From contig NZ_JALKBA010000024.1 of NCBI RefSeq assembly GCF_023015805.1, forward strand, positions 1 through 38,830: 38,830 bases of DNA, written 5' to 3'. This stretch comes from Cellulophaga sp. F20128 (GTDB taxonomy: Bacteria > Bacteroidota > Bacteroidia > Flavobacteriales > Flavobacteriaceae). The notes beneath the pieces are model-generated. The model was not told the origin of the DNA, did not search any database, and saw nothing but the letters and a program-made list of their open reading frames with translations. Made by a program: the position numbers and the translations under genes. Below are positions 8,011 through 16,193 of this stretch, one piece after another (positions within the stretch are counted from its first letter, which is position 1; every line of letters starts with the position of its first letter).

Positions 8011-9057
8011 TTGAGTACACCTAAAAACATAAGCATTGAAAGCGCTTCTAAAATTAAGAATTTTAGAAGAAACACACCTTCAACAGACACCTTAATAGCC
8101 GCTATTTTAAATGGGGATAAAACAGCCCTGAGTAGGGCAATTACTCTTGTAGAAAGCACAAAAACAGATCACGCTAAACAGGCAAAGTCGATACTAGAGA
8201 AATGTTTAACCACAGCGAGTAAAAGTATAAGAATAGGCATTACAGGCGTTCCGGGTGTTGGCAAAAGTACCTTTATAGAACGTTTTGGAAAACGATTAAC
8301 AGCCCAAGGTAAAAAGGTAGCCGTTTTGGCTGTAGATCCTACAAGCACCGTAACCAGAGGAAGTATTTTAGGGGATAAAACAAGAATGGAAGAGCTTGTT
8401 AAGGACTCCAATGCCTTTATTAGACCTTCTCCTTCCGGCACATCTTTGGGAGGTGTAGCGCGTAAAACAAGAGAAACTATAATTCTTTGCGAAGCCGCTG
8501 GCTATGATGTTATTTTAATTGAAACTGTTGGCGTTGGCCAAAGTGAGACGGCCGTGCACAGCATGGTCGATTTTTTCTTATTGCTAAAATTAGCTGGAGC
8601 AGGTGACGAATTACAAGGCATTAAAAGAGGAATTATGGAAATGGCAGATGCCATAGTTATTAATAAATCTGACGGAGCCAACAAGCAAGCAGCAAAATTG
8701 GCAAGAATCGAATTTAGTAGAGCGCTTCACTTACTCAAAAGCAAAGACAACAATTGGACGCCAAAAGTATTAGCTTGTTCTGCATTGGAAGACATTGGAA
8801 TTCAAGAAATATGGGATACGATTGAAGAGTTTTTTCACTTGCAATCCAAAAATGGATCTTTCCATACAAAAAGGCAAGAACAAAACAAACATTGGTTATT
8901 GCAAACCATTGAAGATCAACTAAAACAAGATTTCTACCAAGACCATGCCGTTAAAGCGCAATTAGACTTTTTTATCACGGCGGTTATTGCCAATAAAATT
9001 TCACCTTTTTCTGCTGCTGAACAATTATTGAAATTACACAATGGCACCAAAACTTAA
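8011..9057 (+). CDS. meaB: MeaB/ArgK-type P-loop GTPase (methylmalonyl-CoA mutase chaperone)
   Basis: This 348-residue G3E GTPase loads and protects adenosylcobalamin in methylmalonyl-CoA mutase. Seen: Walker A GVPGVGKST (79-87), AVDPTS, the switch segment with GSILGDKTRM, ETVGVGQSE (Walker B region), and the base-recognition NKSDG. The reading frame opens with a TTG codon at 8011, two bases after the DUF2911 stop; no ATG lies close by, so TTG is the likely start and suggests translation coupled to DUF2911. No mutase subunit genes are in the window, so its client must be elsewhere. Confidence 0.92.
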   Translation: MSTPKNISIESASKIKNFRRNTPSTDTLIAAILNGDKTALSRAITLVESTKTDHAKQAKSILEKCLTTASKSIRIGITGVPGVGKSTFIERFGKRLTAQGKKVAVLAVDPTSTVTRGSILGDKTRMEELVKDSNAFIRPSPSGTSLGGVARKTRETIILCEAAGYDVILIETVGVGQSETAVHSMVDFFLLLKLAGAGDELQGIKRGIMEMADAIVINKSDGANKQAAKLARIEFSRALHLLKSKDNNWTPKVLACSALEDIGIQEIWDTIEEFFHLQSKNGSFHTKRQEQNKHWLLQTIEDQLKQDFYQDHAVKAQLDFFITAVIANKISPFSAAEQLLKLHNGTKT

Positions 9058-9116
9058 ATTGATGTTCTTGTTTTAGATTAAATACAGTATTTTTGCCCAT
9101 AATTTCAAAATTATTT

Positions 9117-9830
9117 ATGAACTACGAGCTTACCATAATTGTACCTGTTTACAACGAGGAAGATAATTTACAACGTGTAGAAAAAGAATTGAGCAGTTAT
9201 ATTAAAATTGCTACCAAAAAAACAAAGATTCTTTTTGTAAATGATGGATCAAAAGATCAAAGTCAGGCCTTAATTGAAAAAATTTGCACTAAAAATCCTG
9301 ATTTCTCCTATATTCTTTTTGAAAAAAATTGCGGCCTTACCGCTGCCATAAAAGCGGGGTTTGATGCCGTTGACACCGAACTTGTGGGGTATATTGATTC
9401 TGACTTACAAACTTCCCCAGAAGATTTTAACCTATTGCTAGCACAAATTCCTGAATACGATTTGGTAACCGGAGTACGCTCCAATAGGAAGGATTCATTT
9501 GTTAAAAATATGTCTTCGACCATTGCTAATGGTATTCGGCGCGCTTTTACGCATGATGGTATGGATGATACCGGCTGTCCGTTGAAAATAATCAAAACAG
9601 ATTATGCCAAAAGAATACCAATGTTTAGAGGGTTGCATCGTTTTTTACCGGCAATGATCTTATTGCAAAATGGAAAAATAAAACAAATTACGGTACAACA
9701 TTTTCCTCGCATGGCAGGACAAGCCAAATTTGGACTGTGGAATCGTTTGTTGGGCCCTTTGGCAGATTGCTTTGCTTATTTATGGATGAAACGCAAGTAT
9801 ATAAACTATTCGGTAGCCAAAAAGGGATAA
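9117..9830 (+). CDS. GT2 glycosyltransferase, polyprenyl-phosphate sugar synthase type
   Basis: This 237-residue GT-A enzyme shows PVYNEEDN (10-17), FVNDGSKDQS, and the donor-binding DSDLQ near residue 93. The following G.RSNRKDSFVKN and DTGCPLK segments resemble DPM1/ArnC-like enzymes that transfer a sugar from a nucleotide to undecaprenyl phosphate. There is no C-terminal membrane pair as in ArnC, so it is the soluble or peripheral form. ATG 9117 is preferred over a TTG at 9093 because it places the beta-strand/PVYNEE motif at the usual distance. It is followed without gap by the LAB_N gene and then by a GT39 enzyme that would use the lipid-linked sugar. Confidence 0.88.
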   Translation: MNYELTIIVPVYNEEDNLQRVEKELSSYIKIATKKTKILFVNDGSKDQSQALIEKICTKNPDFSYILFEKNCGLTAAIKAGFDAVDTELVGYIDSDLQTSPEDFNLLLAQIPEYDLVTGVRSNRKDSFVKNMSSTIANGIRRAFTHDGMDDTGCPLKIIKTDYAKRIPMFRGLHRFLPAMILLQNGKIKQITVQHFPRMAGQAKFGLWNRLLGPLADCFAYLWMKRKYINYSVAKKG

Positions 9831-10448
9831 ATGACAGAAACGCTCATATATGCCATTGGGTTTTTAGCACAAATTCTATTTTCTGGAAGATTATTATCAC
9901 AATGGATATTATCTGAAAAACAGAAAAAGGTTGTTACCCCTTCGCTCTTTTGGAAATTAAGCCTGTTGGCCTCCTTTATACTATTTATCTACGGGTGGTT
10001 ACGCCATGATTTTGCCATTATGTTAGGGCAAATATTAACCTATTATATTTACATTAGAAATCTGCAGTTGCAAGGCGAATGGAAAAAATGGCCCTCCCTA
10101 ATTCGTGCAATGTTATGGATATTTCCAGTTTTAATTGTAATCTACTCCTACAACAACAATCAATACGACATAAGCAATCTTTTTAAAAACGATGCCATAC
10201 CCTTATGGCTATTACTTTTAGGTAGTATTGCACAGGTAATATTTACAACCCGCTTTATTGTACAATGGTTACATTCCGAAAAAAACAAGACATCTTCGTT
10301 GCCCTTTAGTTTTTGGCTTTTAAGTCTTATTGGTTCTACCCTTATTTTAGTATATGCTATCATTAGAAAAGATCCAGTATTATTTGTCGGCCATATTTTT
10401 GGTGCTTTTGTTTATAGTAGAAACATATTTTTATCAAAAAAGAAATAA
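9831..10448 (+). CDS. Tandem LAB_N (lipid A biosynthesis N-terminal domain) membrane protein
   Basis: This 205-residue integral membrane protein consists of two copies of the short LAB_N domain: about residues 3-75 (GFLAQILFSGRLLSQWILSE, later GQILTYYIYIRN) and about 122-195 (GSIAQVIFTTRFIVQWLHSE, later GHIFGAFVYSRN). The repeated pattern is G.xAQxxFxxRxxxQWxxSE, a short loop, FWxLSL and a GxxxxxxxYxRN helix. LAB_N is usually associated with lipid A genes; its biochemical role is not established. It starts directly after the stop of the GT2 gene and its stop overlaps the next ATG (TAATG). Confidence 0.9.
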   Translation: MTETLIYAIGFLAQILFSGRLLSQWILSEKQKKVVTPSLFWKLSLLASFILFIYGWLRHDFAIMLGQILTYYIYIRNLQLQGEWKKWPSLIRAMLWIFPVLIVIYSYNNNQYDISNLFKNDAIPLWLLLLGSIAQVIFTTRFIVQWLHSEKNKTSSLPFSFWLLSLIGSTLILVYAIIRKDPVLFVGHIFGAFVYSRNIFLSKKK

Positions 10449-12064
10449 TGAGTCTCCAAAATAAATATTACCTCCTACTTACTCTTTGTTGCATTCCTTT
10501 ATTCTTTTTGCATTTAGGCGTTATGCCAGTTACCATTATGGAAGCTCGTAACTTTATTTCAGCTCGGGAGATGCTTACCGAAGGAAATTGGATCATGACG
10601 ACAATGAACGATTTGCCTAGGTACCAAAAACCGCCATTACCCACATGGCTTTCTGCCTTATCTGCATTAATTTTAGGAGTAAAAAGTGAATTTGCATATC
10701 GACTTCCGGTATCCATTATGGCCCTCTTTTCTGTATTGTCTTTTTTTAAATTGATTCAGTACATCACCAAAAATATACGTTTGGCATTTATAGGAGCTTT
10801 AATATTAGCCACTTCCCTCTACATTATTGCAATACAACGTGAAGCTCCATGGGATATTTACACCCACGGTTTTATGTTGGCTGCAATTTTATATTTGGTC
10901 AAATTATTTCAAGAAGATGCTGGTAAAATAAAATATGGTCTTATTGCTGGAGTATTTTTAGGGCTGTCCATTTTAGGAAAAGGCCCCATTGCATTCTACG
11001 CCTTACTTCTCCCCTTTTTAATTGCCTATGGTATTGTTTATAAATACAAAAATATTAGTTCTTATATCCTACCATTCATCCTTTTTATTGCAACCGGACT
11101 TTTAATTGGCGGTTGGTGGTATGCCTATGTAAGAATTGTAGATCCTGAGGCTTTTCTGGTTATAGCCGAACGGGAAACTGCCAATTGGAGTAACTATAAT
11201 GTAAAACCATTTTACTTCTATTGGAGCTTTTTTATTCAAAGTGGTATTTGGACAATTCCCGCGTTAATTGGCCTCTGTTACCCCTACCTTAAAAATAAAG
11301 TAACAGACAAAAAAGTCTATTTACTTGCAGTACTTTGGACGGCCTTTGTATTCTTATTACTCTCTATAATTCCGGAAAAAAAACCAAGATACCTAGTTCC
11401 CATCTTAATCCCATTAGCCCTAAGTACCGCCTTTTACATAGACTACTTACTAACCAACATTAGCTTCATAAAAAATAAAGTAGAACTCGGATTGGTTTAT
11501 TTTACTTTTGGATTAATTGGACTGATTGGAATCGTTTTTGGAGGCGTTGGATATGGCTATCTAAAAGACACTATGACGCCTGAAGGCACCATCTACTTTG
11601 TACTTTTAGCCCTGTTATTATTTGTTTTAGGCATAGGCATTTTTACAAATTTAAAACGTAAAAATATGTATATGGTTTTTCTTGGGTTTGTTTTTTTTAT
11701 GATGGGCTTGGTTGGGTTAGGACTTCCCATTTCAAAGTCTTTTCAACAAAACACGGGCTATACTACCATGGCAGACGTAAAAGAAAATATAGATCTAGAA
11801 GGAAAAAAAATATATCACTACGGTGAAATAGCACCAGAGATTTTGTATAATTATGGTGCAATACTACCCGATATTAGTACAGCAAAGGAAGAAAGCCAAT
11901 ATTTTGTTTTGGTAAACAAAAATTTAGAAATAAAATTTTTGAGTGAGCACCATCAAACCTTAGAACCAATAACTACCTTTGATTTAAATGTTACGGCAAA
12001 ACCGAATGAAAAAGGACATAAGGATAGATTAACTGCCGTATTGTATCACATTAATAAAAAGTAA
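10448..12064 (+). CDS. ArnT-like GT39/PMT-family integral membrane glycosyltransferase
   Basis: This 538-residue multi-pass protein of the ArnT/PMT_2 type moves a sugar from a polyprenyl-phosphate carrier to an acceptor such as lipid A at the periplasmic face. Seen: a first periplasmic loop with the acidic motif MEARNF (Glu32 at the usual catalytic Asp/Glu position), KPPLPTW (61-67), about 11-12 hydrophobic helices, an EKKPRYLVPI segment and a C-terminal soluble tail (about 440-538). Acceptor and sugar cannot be read from the sequence. The operon context (GT2 donor synthase, LAB_N) supports a lipid A or envelope glycan target. Confidence 0.88.
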   Translation: MSLQNKYYLLLTLCCIPLFFLHLGVMPVTIMEARNFISAREMLTEGNWIMTTMNDLPRYQKPPLPTWLSALSALILGVKSEFAYRLPVSIMALFSVLSFFKLIQYITKNIRLAFIGALILATSLYIIAIQREAPWDIYTHGFMLAAILYLVKLFQEDAGKIKYGLIAGVFLGLSILGKGPIAFYALLLPFLIAYGIVYKYKNISSYILPFILFIATGLLIGGWWYAYVRIVDPEAFLVIAERETANWSNYNVKPFYFYWSFFIQSGIWTIPALIGLCYPYLKNKVTDKKVYLLAVLWTAFVFLLLSIIPEKKPRYLVPILIPLALSTAFYIDYLLTNISFIKNKVELGLVYFTFGLIGLIGIVFGGVGYGYLKDTMTPEGTIYFVLLALLLFVLGIGIFTNLKRKNMYMVFLGFVFFMMGLVGLGLPISKSFQQNTGYTTMADVKENIDLEGKKIYHYGEIAPEILYNYGAILPDISTAKEESQYFVLVNKNLEIKFLSEHHQTLEPITTFDLNVTAKPNEKGHKDRLTAVLYHINKK

Positions 12065-12065
12065 A

Positions 12066-12725
12066 ATGGAAAGAAGAGATATAACAGTTTATGCATTATT
12101 ATTTATTATTTGCAGTTTCGGACTTTATTTTGGATTAACAGATGAAAATTTCTTTAATAAGACCTATGCCCAAGAAGATGGCCTTGTAGAGTACGGTACA
12201 GCCATAATGCTATTTTTTATTAGCATGCTTTGCCTATACCGGCTTTTTACCATACAAAAAGGAAAAGCCCTAACCTGGAAAATTGGAACCTTCCTTTTTG
12301 CTGTCATATTCTTGTTTGGTGCCGGTGAGGAAATATCTTGGGGACAACGTATTTTTAATGTAGAATCTACCACCTTCTTTTTAGAAAACAACGCTCAAGG
12401 AGAAACCAATTTACACAATTTGGTGGTGGGTGAAACAAAAGTAAATAAGCTTATTTTTAGCCAATTACTTATGCTAGTTATGGTCCTATATCTTATTGTT
12501 TCTCCAATTCTTTTCAGAAAACAACAATGGTTTAAAAAGCTGGCAGATAGTTTTGCTATACCCATTGTAAAATGGCATCATACCATTGCTTTTTTAGTTG
12601 CCACTGCACTAGTAGCCTCTAATACCGCAGACCGCACATGGGAGGTGTACGAATTGGTATTTGGCACTATTTTTCTATTGATTTTTATAGCACCTCTAAA
12701 TCCGTATATATTTAAAAAAGAATAA
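12066..12725 (+). CDS. Unknown six-helix membrane protein with GEEISWGQ / NLHN motifs
   Basis: This 219-residue protein has about six predicted membrane helices (near 7-24, 41-59, 73-90, 128-150, 168-188, 195-213). Two polar motifs stand out: GAGEEISWGQR (85-95), at the end of helix 3, and NAQGETNLHN (109-118) in the following loop. From memory, this Glu-Glu-x-Ser-Trp-Gly-Gln plus Asn-Leu-His-Asn pairing recurs in uncharacterised bacterial membrane proteins, and it could form a metal or catalytic site. It begins one base after the ArnT-like gene, so it is probably part of the same envelope-modification set. No function is assigned. Confidence 0.8.
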   Translation: MERRDITVYALLFIICSFGLYFGLTDENFFNKTYAQEDGLVEYGTAIMLFFISMLCLYRLFTIQKGKALTWKIGTFLFAVIFLFGAGEEISWGQRIFNVESTTFFLENNAQGETNLHNLVVGETKVNKLIFSQLLMLVMVLYLIVSPILFRKQQWFKKLADSFAIPIVKWHHTIAFLVATALVASNTADRTWEVYELVFGTIFLLIFIAPLNPYIFKKE

Positions 12726-12728
12726 CAA

Positions 12729-13298
12729 TTACAACTTAAACTTAAGGGTAACTAATTGCATAAGCCTATAAAAAATAAAGCCAAATAAACTTCCTATTCC
12801 AATACCTGTTAGTACATCTAATGGGTAATGTACTCCAATATAGATTCTACTATAGGCCACCAATACAGCCCATAGTATTAGGAAAACTCCTAAATATTTG
12901 AAGCTTCCCTTTAGTAAATTGATAAAGAAAATAGCCAGCGCAAAAGAATTGGCTGCATGGGCAGAAAAGTACCCATATTTGCCGCCACAGCTATTTTTTA
13001 CCAACCGCATTAATCCGTCTAATTCTGCGTTATGACAAGGCCTAAAACGCTGTACACCGTATTTAAAAAAATTAGCAAATTGATCTGTAACTCCAATTAA
13101 AAGACCTACAGTCACCAAAACCAATAGTGTTTTCTTAAATCCTAATTTCCGATATGCAAACCACAACAATAGTAAATATAGCGGAATGGAATTTAGCTTA
13201 TTGGTGAGAAACATCCACAAGCCGTCCCAAGTAGTATTTCCTAAATTATTAAGAAATAGGAATAGGTCCGTATCATATTTTATAATTTCCTCAAGCAT
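12729..13298 (-). CDS. PAP2-family membrane phosphatase
   Basis: This 189-residue membrane phosphatase of the PAP2/type 2 phosphatidic acid phosphatase family has all three motifs: K79-x6-R86-P87 (KYGVQRFRP), a PSGH-equivalent FSAHAANS with His114, and S150-R151-x5-H157-x3-D161 (YSRIYIGVHYPLD). Likely substrates are undecaprenyl pyrophosphate, phosphatidylglycerol phosphate or lipid A phosphate; the sequence does not decide. It is last in a minus-strand operon and ends three bases from the convergent lipid-modification operon. Confidence 0.9.
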   Translation of the reverse strand: MLEEIIKYDTDLFLFLNNLGNTTWDGLWMFLTNKLNSIPLYLLLLWFAYRKLGFKKTLLVLVTVGLLIGVTDQFANFFKYGVQRFRPCHNAELDGLMRLVKNSCGGKYGYFSAHAANSFALAIFFINLLKGSFKYLGVFLILWAVLVAYSRIYIGVHYPLDVLTGIGIGSLFGFIFYRLMQLVTLKFKL

Positions 13299-13303
13299 AT
13301 GTA

Positions 13304-13531
13304 TTACTCTTCATAGCGTGAAATTTCACGATCATAAAAAGCAGTGGCTTCTACTATTAAATTTTCAGATTCTCCGGCAAGTTCTTTCTCATCTTCTTGC
13401 GTAAAGTCTTCTAACCACTCCACTTCATCGTCCTCAAGATTAATAATAAACCTAGGGTATTCGGTATGTATTACAAAAATAGCAGTTGGGTAATCTGTAT
13501 TATCACCCAATAAAAACTTAGGGAATTCCAT
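13304..13531 (-). CDS. Small acidic conserved-looking protein of unknown function
   Basis: This 75-residue acidic protein starts MEFPKFLLGDNTDYP and contains beta-rich segments (TAIFVIHTEYPRFIIN) followed by a run of acidic residues (LEDDEVEWLEDF) and a helical C-terminus. There is no signal or membrane segment. It is packed between the MATE gene (2-base gap) and the PAP2 gene (5-base gap), which supports it being real and cotranscribed. I do not recognise a named family. Confidence 0.7.
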   Translation of the reverse strand: MEFPKFLLGDNTDYPTAIFVIHTEYPRFIINLEDDEVEWLEDFTQEDEKELAGESENLIVEATAFYDREISRYEE

Positions 13532-13533
13532 AA

Positions 13534-14907
13534 TTATTTTTTAAAGTTTAAAATCATTTTATTCGTCAGTGTATTGAATCTAATATACAACATAATAGCA
13601 GAAGCAGTTAAGCCCGCCAACAATCCAATCCAAATGCCCATACTTTGTAAAGGTGTGTACAATCCTAAATAAAAACTGATGGGAAAACCAATAAGCCAAT
13701 ACGCTACAAACGTAATAGCTGTAGGCATTTTTACATCCTGAACACCACGTAAGGCGCCTAATACCACCACTTGTATACCATCGGAAATTTGAAAAAATGC
13801 AGCCACTAAAAGTAATTCTGCTGTAATTCTTATTACTTCAGAATTATCAACCATATTAGCAACATCATTTACATCTAAATAAATTGTGGGTAACCAATGT
13901 CTAAAAAGAAGAAACAAACCGGCAAAAACTATGTCCACAATAAGGGTTAGTAAAAAAATCGACTTTGCTATTCTTCTCAACTCGTTAAAGTTTTGAAGTC
14001 CTTTTTGATTTCCAGCACGGATCATTGCAGCAACACCTAGTCCCATCCCAACCATAAACGTCATACTTGACAAGTTTAAAGCAATTTGATTGGCTGCCTG
14101 GGGGTTTTTACCCAATACACCACTTAACCAAATGGCCGCCGTGAAAATAGCAACTTCAAAAAACATTTGTAATGCAGAGGGAAAACCTAGATTCATAATC
14201 TTCTGCATTACATTCTTTTCTATCTTTTTTAAATTGAAGCCAGTGACATACTGGTGAAATTTCTTTTTGTTTTTTAAAACATACCAAAATAAAGCTACCA
14301 TTACAATTCTAGAAACCAGGGTTCCAATAGCCGCACCAGTAATTCCCAACTTAGGCAAACCGAAGGTTCCAAAAATAAGGAGATAATTCAATAATATATT
14401 TATAATATTACCAACCAAGGTAACATACATTGGGTATTTGGTTTGCGAGAGTCCGTCTGAGAATTGCTTAAATGCTTGGAAAATTACGAGAGGAACTAAT
14501 GAAAAGGCAACCAAATCTATATAAGGAATGGCTAGTTCTACAACCTCTGGCGGTTGTTTCATTAGATGCATTAGCGGTTTACAGAGCATAATAAGGCCAA
14601 AAAGTGACAATCCTAGGATGGTACAAAGTATCAGGCCGTGTTTTAACGCACTTTTGGCGTCTGCTACATTACCAGATCCGTCTGCTTCAGCAACCAAAGG
14701 AGTAATTGCGGTTGAAAAACCTATGCCAAAAGACATGGCTATAAAAACAAAGCTATTTCCTAAAGATACTGCAGCTAATTCTGCCGTTCCCAATTGACCT
14801 ACCATTATATTATCTGCAAATCCAACAAATGTATGGCCTAACAAACCCAGAATTACAGGAAATGAAAGCTTAAGGTTATATCTAAATTCTTTGGTGTATT
14901 GTCTCAA
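13534..14907 (-). CDS. MATE-family multidrug/Na+ efflux transporter (NorM-like)
   Basis: This 457-residue, 12-helix MatE antiporter comprises two homologous six-helix halves. Seen: an N-terminal PVILGLLGHTFVGFADNIMVGQLGTAELAAVSLGNS segment typical of NorM-type proteins, GIGFSTAITPLVAEADG, and a second-half FEVAIFTAAIWLSGVLG segment with A.QIALNLSSMTFM. It expels cationic or aromatic compounds, driven by H+ or Na+. It lies 23 bases after mazG and 2 bases before the small acidic gene. Substrate unknown. Confidence 0.93.
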   Translation of the reverse strand: MRQYTKEFRYNLKLSFPVILGLLGHTFVGFADNIMVGQLGTAELAAVSLGNSFVFIAMSFGIGFSTAITPLVAEADGSGNVADAKSALKHGLILCTILGLSLFGLIMLCKPLMHLMKQPPEVVELAIPYIDLVAFSLVPLVIFQAFKQFSDGLSQTKYPMYVTLVGNIINILLNYLLIFGTFGLPKLGITGAAIGTLVSRIVMVALFWYVLKNKKKFHQYVTGFNLKKIEKNVMQKIMNLGFPSALQMFFEVAIFTAAIWLSGVLGKNPQAANQIALNLSSMTFMVGMGLGVAAMIRAGNQKGLQNFNELRRIAKSIFLLTLIVDIVFAGLFLLFRHWLPTIYLDVNDVANMVDNSEVIRITAELLLVAAFFQISDGIQVVVLGALRGVQDVKMPTAITFVAYWLIGFPISFYLGLYTPLQSMGIWIGLLAGLTASAIMLYIRFNTLTNKMILNFKK

Positions 14908-14930
14908 TTTATTATTTTCTTATCTACTAT

Positions 14931-15704
14931 TTATTTCTTCTTTGCCTCTTCCCAGAACACATCCATTTCAGCTAGTGTCATATCTTCAAGTGATTTCCCC
15001 ATTGCTTTCGCTTTACTTTCTAAATACTGAAATCTTTTGATAAACTTTTTATTAGTTCGTTCTAAGGCATCTTCAGGATTTATTTTTAAAAAGCGTGCAT
15101 AGTTGATCATAGAAAACAAAACATCTCCAAATTCAGATTCTATTTTATCTATATTTTGGGAGTTAACCTCCACTTGTAATTCTGCCAATTCTTCTTGCAC
15201 TTTTTCAAAAACCTGCTGTGGTTCTTCCCAATCAAATCCAACTCCCGCAACCTTATCTTGTATTCTACTAGCCTTTACCAAAGCTGGCAAACTTTTGGGA
15301 ACACCTTCTAAAACACTGGATTTACCTTCTTTTAATTTTAATTTTTCCCAATTTCGTTTTACTTCTTCTTCATTCTCAACCTTGACATCACCGTAAATAT
15401 GAGGGTGACGGTGAATTAATTTCTCACAAATTTCATTGGCAACATCCCCAATATCAAAAGCATCGGTTTCACTTCCAATTTTAGCATAGAAAACAATATG
15501 CAATAATAAATCGCCGAGCTCCTTTTTAACTTCTTGCAAGTCATTATCCAGGATGGCATCACCCAACTCATAAGTTTCTTCTATGGTTAAGTGTCGTAGG
15601 CTTTGTATGGTTTGTTTTTTATCCCACGGGCACTGCCCACGTAGTTCTTCCATTATGGTTAACAACCTATCTATTGCTTGTAATTGGTCTTTTCTTGAGT
15701 TCAT
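14931..15704 (-). CDS. mazG: Nucleoside triphosphate pyrophosphohydrolase MazG
   Basis: This 257-residue MazG has two MazG domains (about 18-110 and 150-240). It hydrolyses (d)NTPs to the monophosphate and pyrophosphate, cleaning the nucleotide pool. Seen: CPWDKKQT (25-32), the metal-binding EExxE of helix 2 (EETYE, 42-46), a downstream ExGDLLLHIVFYAKI, and the corresponding ESEFGDVLFSMINYAR in the second half. The length matches the family norm. It is the first gene of a four-gene operon (mazG, MATE, small acidic protein, PAP2). Confidence 0.95.
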   Translation of the reverse strand: MNSRKDQLQAIDRLLTIMEELRGQCPWDKKQTIQSLRHLTIEETYELGDAILDNDLQEVKKELGDLLLHIVFYAKIGSETDAFDIGDVANEICEKLIHRHPHIYGDVKVENEEEVKRNWEKLKLKEGKSSVLEGVPKSLPALVKASRIQDKVAGVGFDWEEPQQVFEKVQEELAELQVEVNSQNIDKIESEFGDVLFSMINYARFLKINPEDALERTNKKFIKRFQYLESKAKAMGKSLEDMTLAEMDVFWEEAKKK

Positions 15705-16193
15705 CTAAAAAAGTTTTGGCAAAAGTACAAATACCATCGGTTTGAATGGCCAGTATTTTGCAGTATTTTTTAAGCCAAACATGCCATTCTTGTCAGGAAG
15801 GCTAACTTAATTATTATATACTTTTTAATCATTGAAAATAGACACAAGTATAAATTATGGCATCGGATTTATAATAAAATTTTACATATTCAAAACGCAA
15901 TCCTTTTAAAAATCATGTATTTGCATCTCTTGTAAGAAACCATATAAATTGTATTCTAGAAAAACATATAACAACACGAAAACTCCATCTAATTTCGACA
16001 ACGCCTTACATAACACTACCACATATGCACTGAAAGGACTAACATTGTCCCTAAAGGATGCAAATGCTCATGAAACCATCGCTTTAAAAAGGTTGATTAA
16101 CACCTAATCAAAAGGTTTGAAAATTTTAATAATTAGAGACATCAACTATTTGATAAGACACTATATTTTAGTACTTTACTTGAAATATCGATT
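15705..16193. other. Intergenic region between mazG and the DUF1593 gene
   Basis: This 489-base AT-rich spacer between divergent genes holds the mazG promoter candidate. A frame open without ATG from 15910 to 16107 encodes about 66 residues, with a C-terminus like SLKDANAHETIALKRLINT. I cannot identify it; it could be a gene remnant or chance. No tRNA or repeat was seen. Confidence 0.4.
15720..15727 (-). promoter_or_regulatory. Possible -7 element (TACTTTTG) for mazG
   Basis: On the minus strand, TACTTTTG fits the Bacteroidota TAnnTTTG element and ends 16 bases before the mazG ATG. I did not find a matching TTG at the usual upstream distance, so this is tentative. Confidence 0.35.

Noticed and set aside
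15910-16107. Open frame without ATG before the DUF1593 gene
   Set aside because: No start codon except TTG, no motif recognised, composition mixed; kept only as a possible remnant noted in the intergenic entry.
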